Positions 21,670 to 23,081 of a stretch of 23,081 nt of DNA are shown one piece after another. A program made the position numbers and the translations under genes. The notes under the pieces were generated by a model. That model worked only from the letters and a program-made list of their open reading frames with translations, had not been told where the DNA came from and made no database searches. Origin of the DNA: Clostridiales bacterium (GTDB lineage Bacteria; Bacillota; Clostridia; Oscillospirales; QAMX01); contig JAEERN010000136.1 in assembly GCA_016285815.1 (NCBI GenBank), forward strand, positions 1-23,081, in the 5' to 3' direction. Within the stretch, counting starts at the first letter, position 1, and every line of letters begins with the position of its first letter.

Positions 21670-21707
21670 AAAAGCGCTCTGCCCGCCAAGAGACAGAGCG
21701 CTTTTTT
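21670..21707 (+). terminator. Bidirectional terminator between converging genes
   Basis: A perfect 12-bp stem (21670-21681 with 21694-21705) has a 12-base loop and runs into a six-T tract on the plus strand. The A-run on its left (21670-21673) gives a short T-run for the minus-strand gene that stops at 21731. Confidence 0.9.
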
Positions 21708-21730
21708 CGTCCGGCCGGAAGAAAGCGGGG

Positions 21731-23081
21731 TCAGACGGTCCCGCTGTGGCGGCGGCCGTCCGCCGTGCGAAGGCCCTCGTACCGGCTGCCCTTCAGAGCC
21801 TTCGGCACGGCCTTTTCCAGCTCCGTCCGGCCGAAGACGTCGCAGACGAAGGCGTCGTTGAGCGCCTGCAGGAACAGCCCGTGCGACGTGACGTAATACG
21901 CAGATCCGGGACAGAAGCTGGATTCGTAGAACTCCAGCCGCTCCGGATCCGTATAGTCCGGATCGAAGGCCATATCCAGCTCGCGCATCAGCTCTTCGGC
22001 CTCGCCAAGATGGCTCGAGGCCAGCGCGTTTGCCATCAGCGTCCAGCCGCGGAAATCCCGCCGGGCCGCCGGGCCGCAGATCTCGTACCGCCGGTCGTAG
22101 GCGCGCCGTTCATACCCGTTCAGCGTCGGCCACGGCAGAAACGTCAGCGGGTTCAGCTGGACCGGGTGCTTTTCGCCGCCGAACCAGCCGTCCCGCGCGG
22201 TCTCCGCCGGGCGATAGACGCCGCGCTCGCCGTCGGCCAGCCGGTCAAAGGCCAGACCGTCGTCCAGATAGCGGCGGAACTCCTCCATCCCCAGCTCACA
22301 GGCCGCGGCGAAGGCGTACCGCGCCGAGTACAGCGCGCAGAGATAGTTGCGGCCGTCGGCCTGGCCGTACTCGTCCTGCGACATGGACGGGGTCACCGCC
22401 AGGCTCCAGCGGCCGTCGTCCCCGCGCGTCAGATGCGACTCGTAGAACTCCGCCGAGGCGCGGACGACAGGCGCGGCCACCTCGGCCGTCCACTTCTCAT
22501 CCTTCAGGGTCCGGGCGGTCTCCAGCGCCATCCGCGCCGGATAGGCCGCGTTGTGGATCTCGAACTGATAGACGTTGGGCGCGCCGTGGGCCAGCGCGCC
22601 GCCGCCGCGGCCGATGGGGAATTCCCAGGCCCACATGGCCCCCCGCCCGCCGTACAGGCGGGACGTCATGGCGGTCATGTCGTCCAGGCGGCTGCGGTAG
22701 AACTCCACGATCCCTTTGGCCAGATCCGTGTGCCCCAGCCGCAGCAGGGCCGGGTGGAGATACGAGACGTCCTGCGGAAAGCCGAAATGCCAGCCGAGCC
22801 CGGTCCAGCCCATGGGGGCCGAGGGCGCGCCGGTCGGGGCCAGCGAACAGAACAGATAGTAGACCGACCGGGCCCACATGGCCTGAAGCCGGTCGTCGCT
22901 CAGACTCAGGAACGCGTCGCCCCAGCGGCGGCGCCACGCCGCCGCGGAAGCGACGAAGAACGACGGCTCGCCCGCCGCGGCGGCAAGCTCTTCCGCCAGC
23001 TCTCCGGCGCGGTCCGCCGCGGCTGCGCCGACGACGATCCGCGCCTCGCGCTCCACCTTCACGCGGATCCCCGCGCCCTCC
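21731..23081 (-). CDS. GH65/GH95-like (alpha/alpha)6 glycosidase, N-terminus outside window
   Basis: At least 450 residues are in frame, and the reading frame stays open to the window edge, so the N-terminus is missing. The visible part looks like the helical-barrel domain of GH65/GH95-type enzymes. It has Arg-Ser-Val-Tyr-Tyr-Leu-Phe-Cys-Ser-Leu, Trp-His-Phe-Gly-Phe-Pro-Gln-Asp-Val with a run listing Leu-His-Pro-Ala-Leu-Leu, and Trp-Ala-Trp-Glu-Phe-Pro-Ile-Gly. Ser-Gln-Asp-Glu-Tyr is in the place of the catalytic Glu motif of GH65. Expected action is on alpha-linked disaccharides or alpha-fucosides, by hydrolysis or phosphorolysis; which one cannot be told. A GTG at 23060-23062 could be read as a start, but it has no ribosome site and sits in an uninterrupted frame, so it is rejected. 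No signal peptide can be judged. Confidence 0.72.
   Translation of the reverse strand, partial: EGAGIRVKVEREARIVVGAAAADRAGELAEELAAAAGEPSFFVASAAAWRRRWGDAFLSLSDDRLQAMWARSVYYLFCSLAPTGAPSAPMGWTGLGWHFGFPQDVSYLHPALLRLGHTDLAKGIVEFYRSRLDDMTAMTSRLYGGRGAMWAWEFPIGRGGGALAHGAPNVYQFEIHNAAYPARMALETARTLKDEKWTAEVAAPVVRASAEFYESHLTRGDDGRWSLAVTPSMSQDEYGQADGRNYLCALYSARYAFAAACELGMEEFRRYLDDGLAFDRLADGERGVYRPAETARDGWFGGEKHPVQLNPLTFLPWPTLNGYERRAYDRRYEICGPAARRDFRGWTLMANALASSHLGEAEELMRELDMAFDPDYTDPERLEFYESSFCPGSAYYVTSHGLFLQALNDAFVCDVFGRTELEKAVPKALKGSRYEGLRTADGRRHSGTV

Noticed and set aside
20250..21689. Minus-strand open frame of 479 codons
   Set aside because: It overlaps the clear serine hydrolase and glycohydrolase genes and shows no recognisable domain.

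Overview
The window looks like chromosomal DNA of a high-GC member of the Clostridia (Firmicutes), probably an uncultured gut-type lineage. The evidence is a CotF-type spore-coat gene pair, a T-box leader on cysS, BspA-like leucine-rich repeats, a GH3 enzyme with the inverted domain order known from rumen and gut Clostridia, strong AAAGGAG ribosome sites and canonical sigma-A promoters. GC content, judged by eye, is about two thirds. There is no sign of phage, insertion sequence, CRISPR or plasmid. Lineage is inference, because nothing could be searched.

Layout. 1-50 is the tail of a gene entering from the left, ended by a two-way terminator. 150-600 (-) holds two small spore-coat-like genes. 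756-3051 (-) is a serine-biosynthesis operon, serC then serA, with a consensus promoter and a palindromic operator candidate. 3264-6868 (+) is a four-gene operon: endonuclease/exonuclease/phosphatase-fold hydrolase, two tandem M42 aminopeptidases and a PHP-domain phosphoesterase. 6967-9254 (-) has an MFS transporter followed by a membrane-anchored leucine-rich-repeat protein. 9360-11705 (-) is a large FAD-dependent oxidoreductase with a beta-sandwich C-terminus. It is divergent from msrA (11883-12404, +), which is followed by a domain-inverted GH3 glycosidase (12470-14845, +) and an XRE-type regulator (15066-15878, +).

The right-hand third holds cysS with a T-box (16030-17684, -), a TfoX N-domain protein and tRNA-Ala(CGC) (17780-18252, -). 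Next comes a three-gene operon (18483-21650, +): an HExxH membrane protein, an ADP-ribosylglycohydrolase with an extra N-terminal region, and a beta-lactamase-fold hydrolase. A GH65/GH95-like glycosidase (-) runs off the right edge.

Themes. Most of the window is housekeeping metabolism (serine synthesis, cysteinyl-tRNA supply, methionine sulfoxide repair, peptide turnover) mixed with sugar-utilisation genes (GH3, GH65-like, FAD oxidoreductase, MFS). The least explained parts are the HExxH / ADP-ribosylglycohydrolase / serine-hydrolase operon, palindromes over two promoters, a structured intergenic element at 15884-15970, and hairpins placed just before ribosome sites. I see no clear evidence for a wholly new system. 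The 18483-21650 operon is the best candidate for follow-up.
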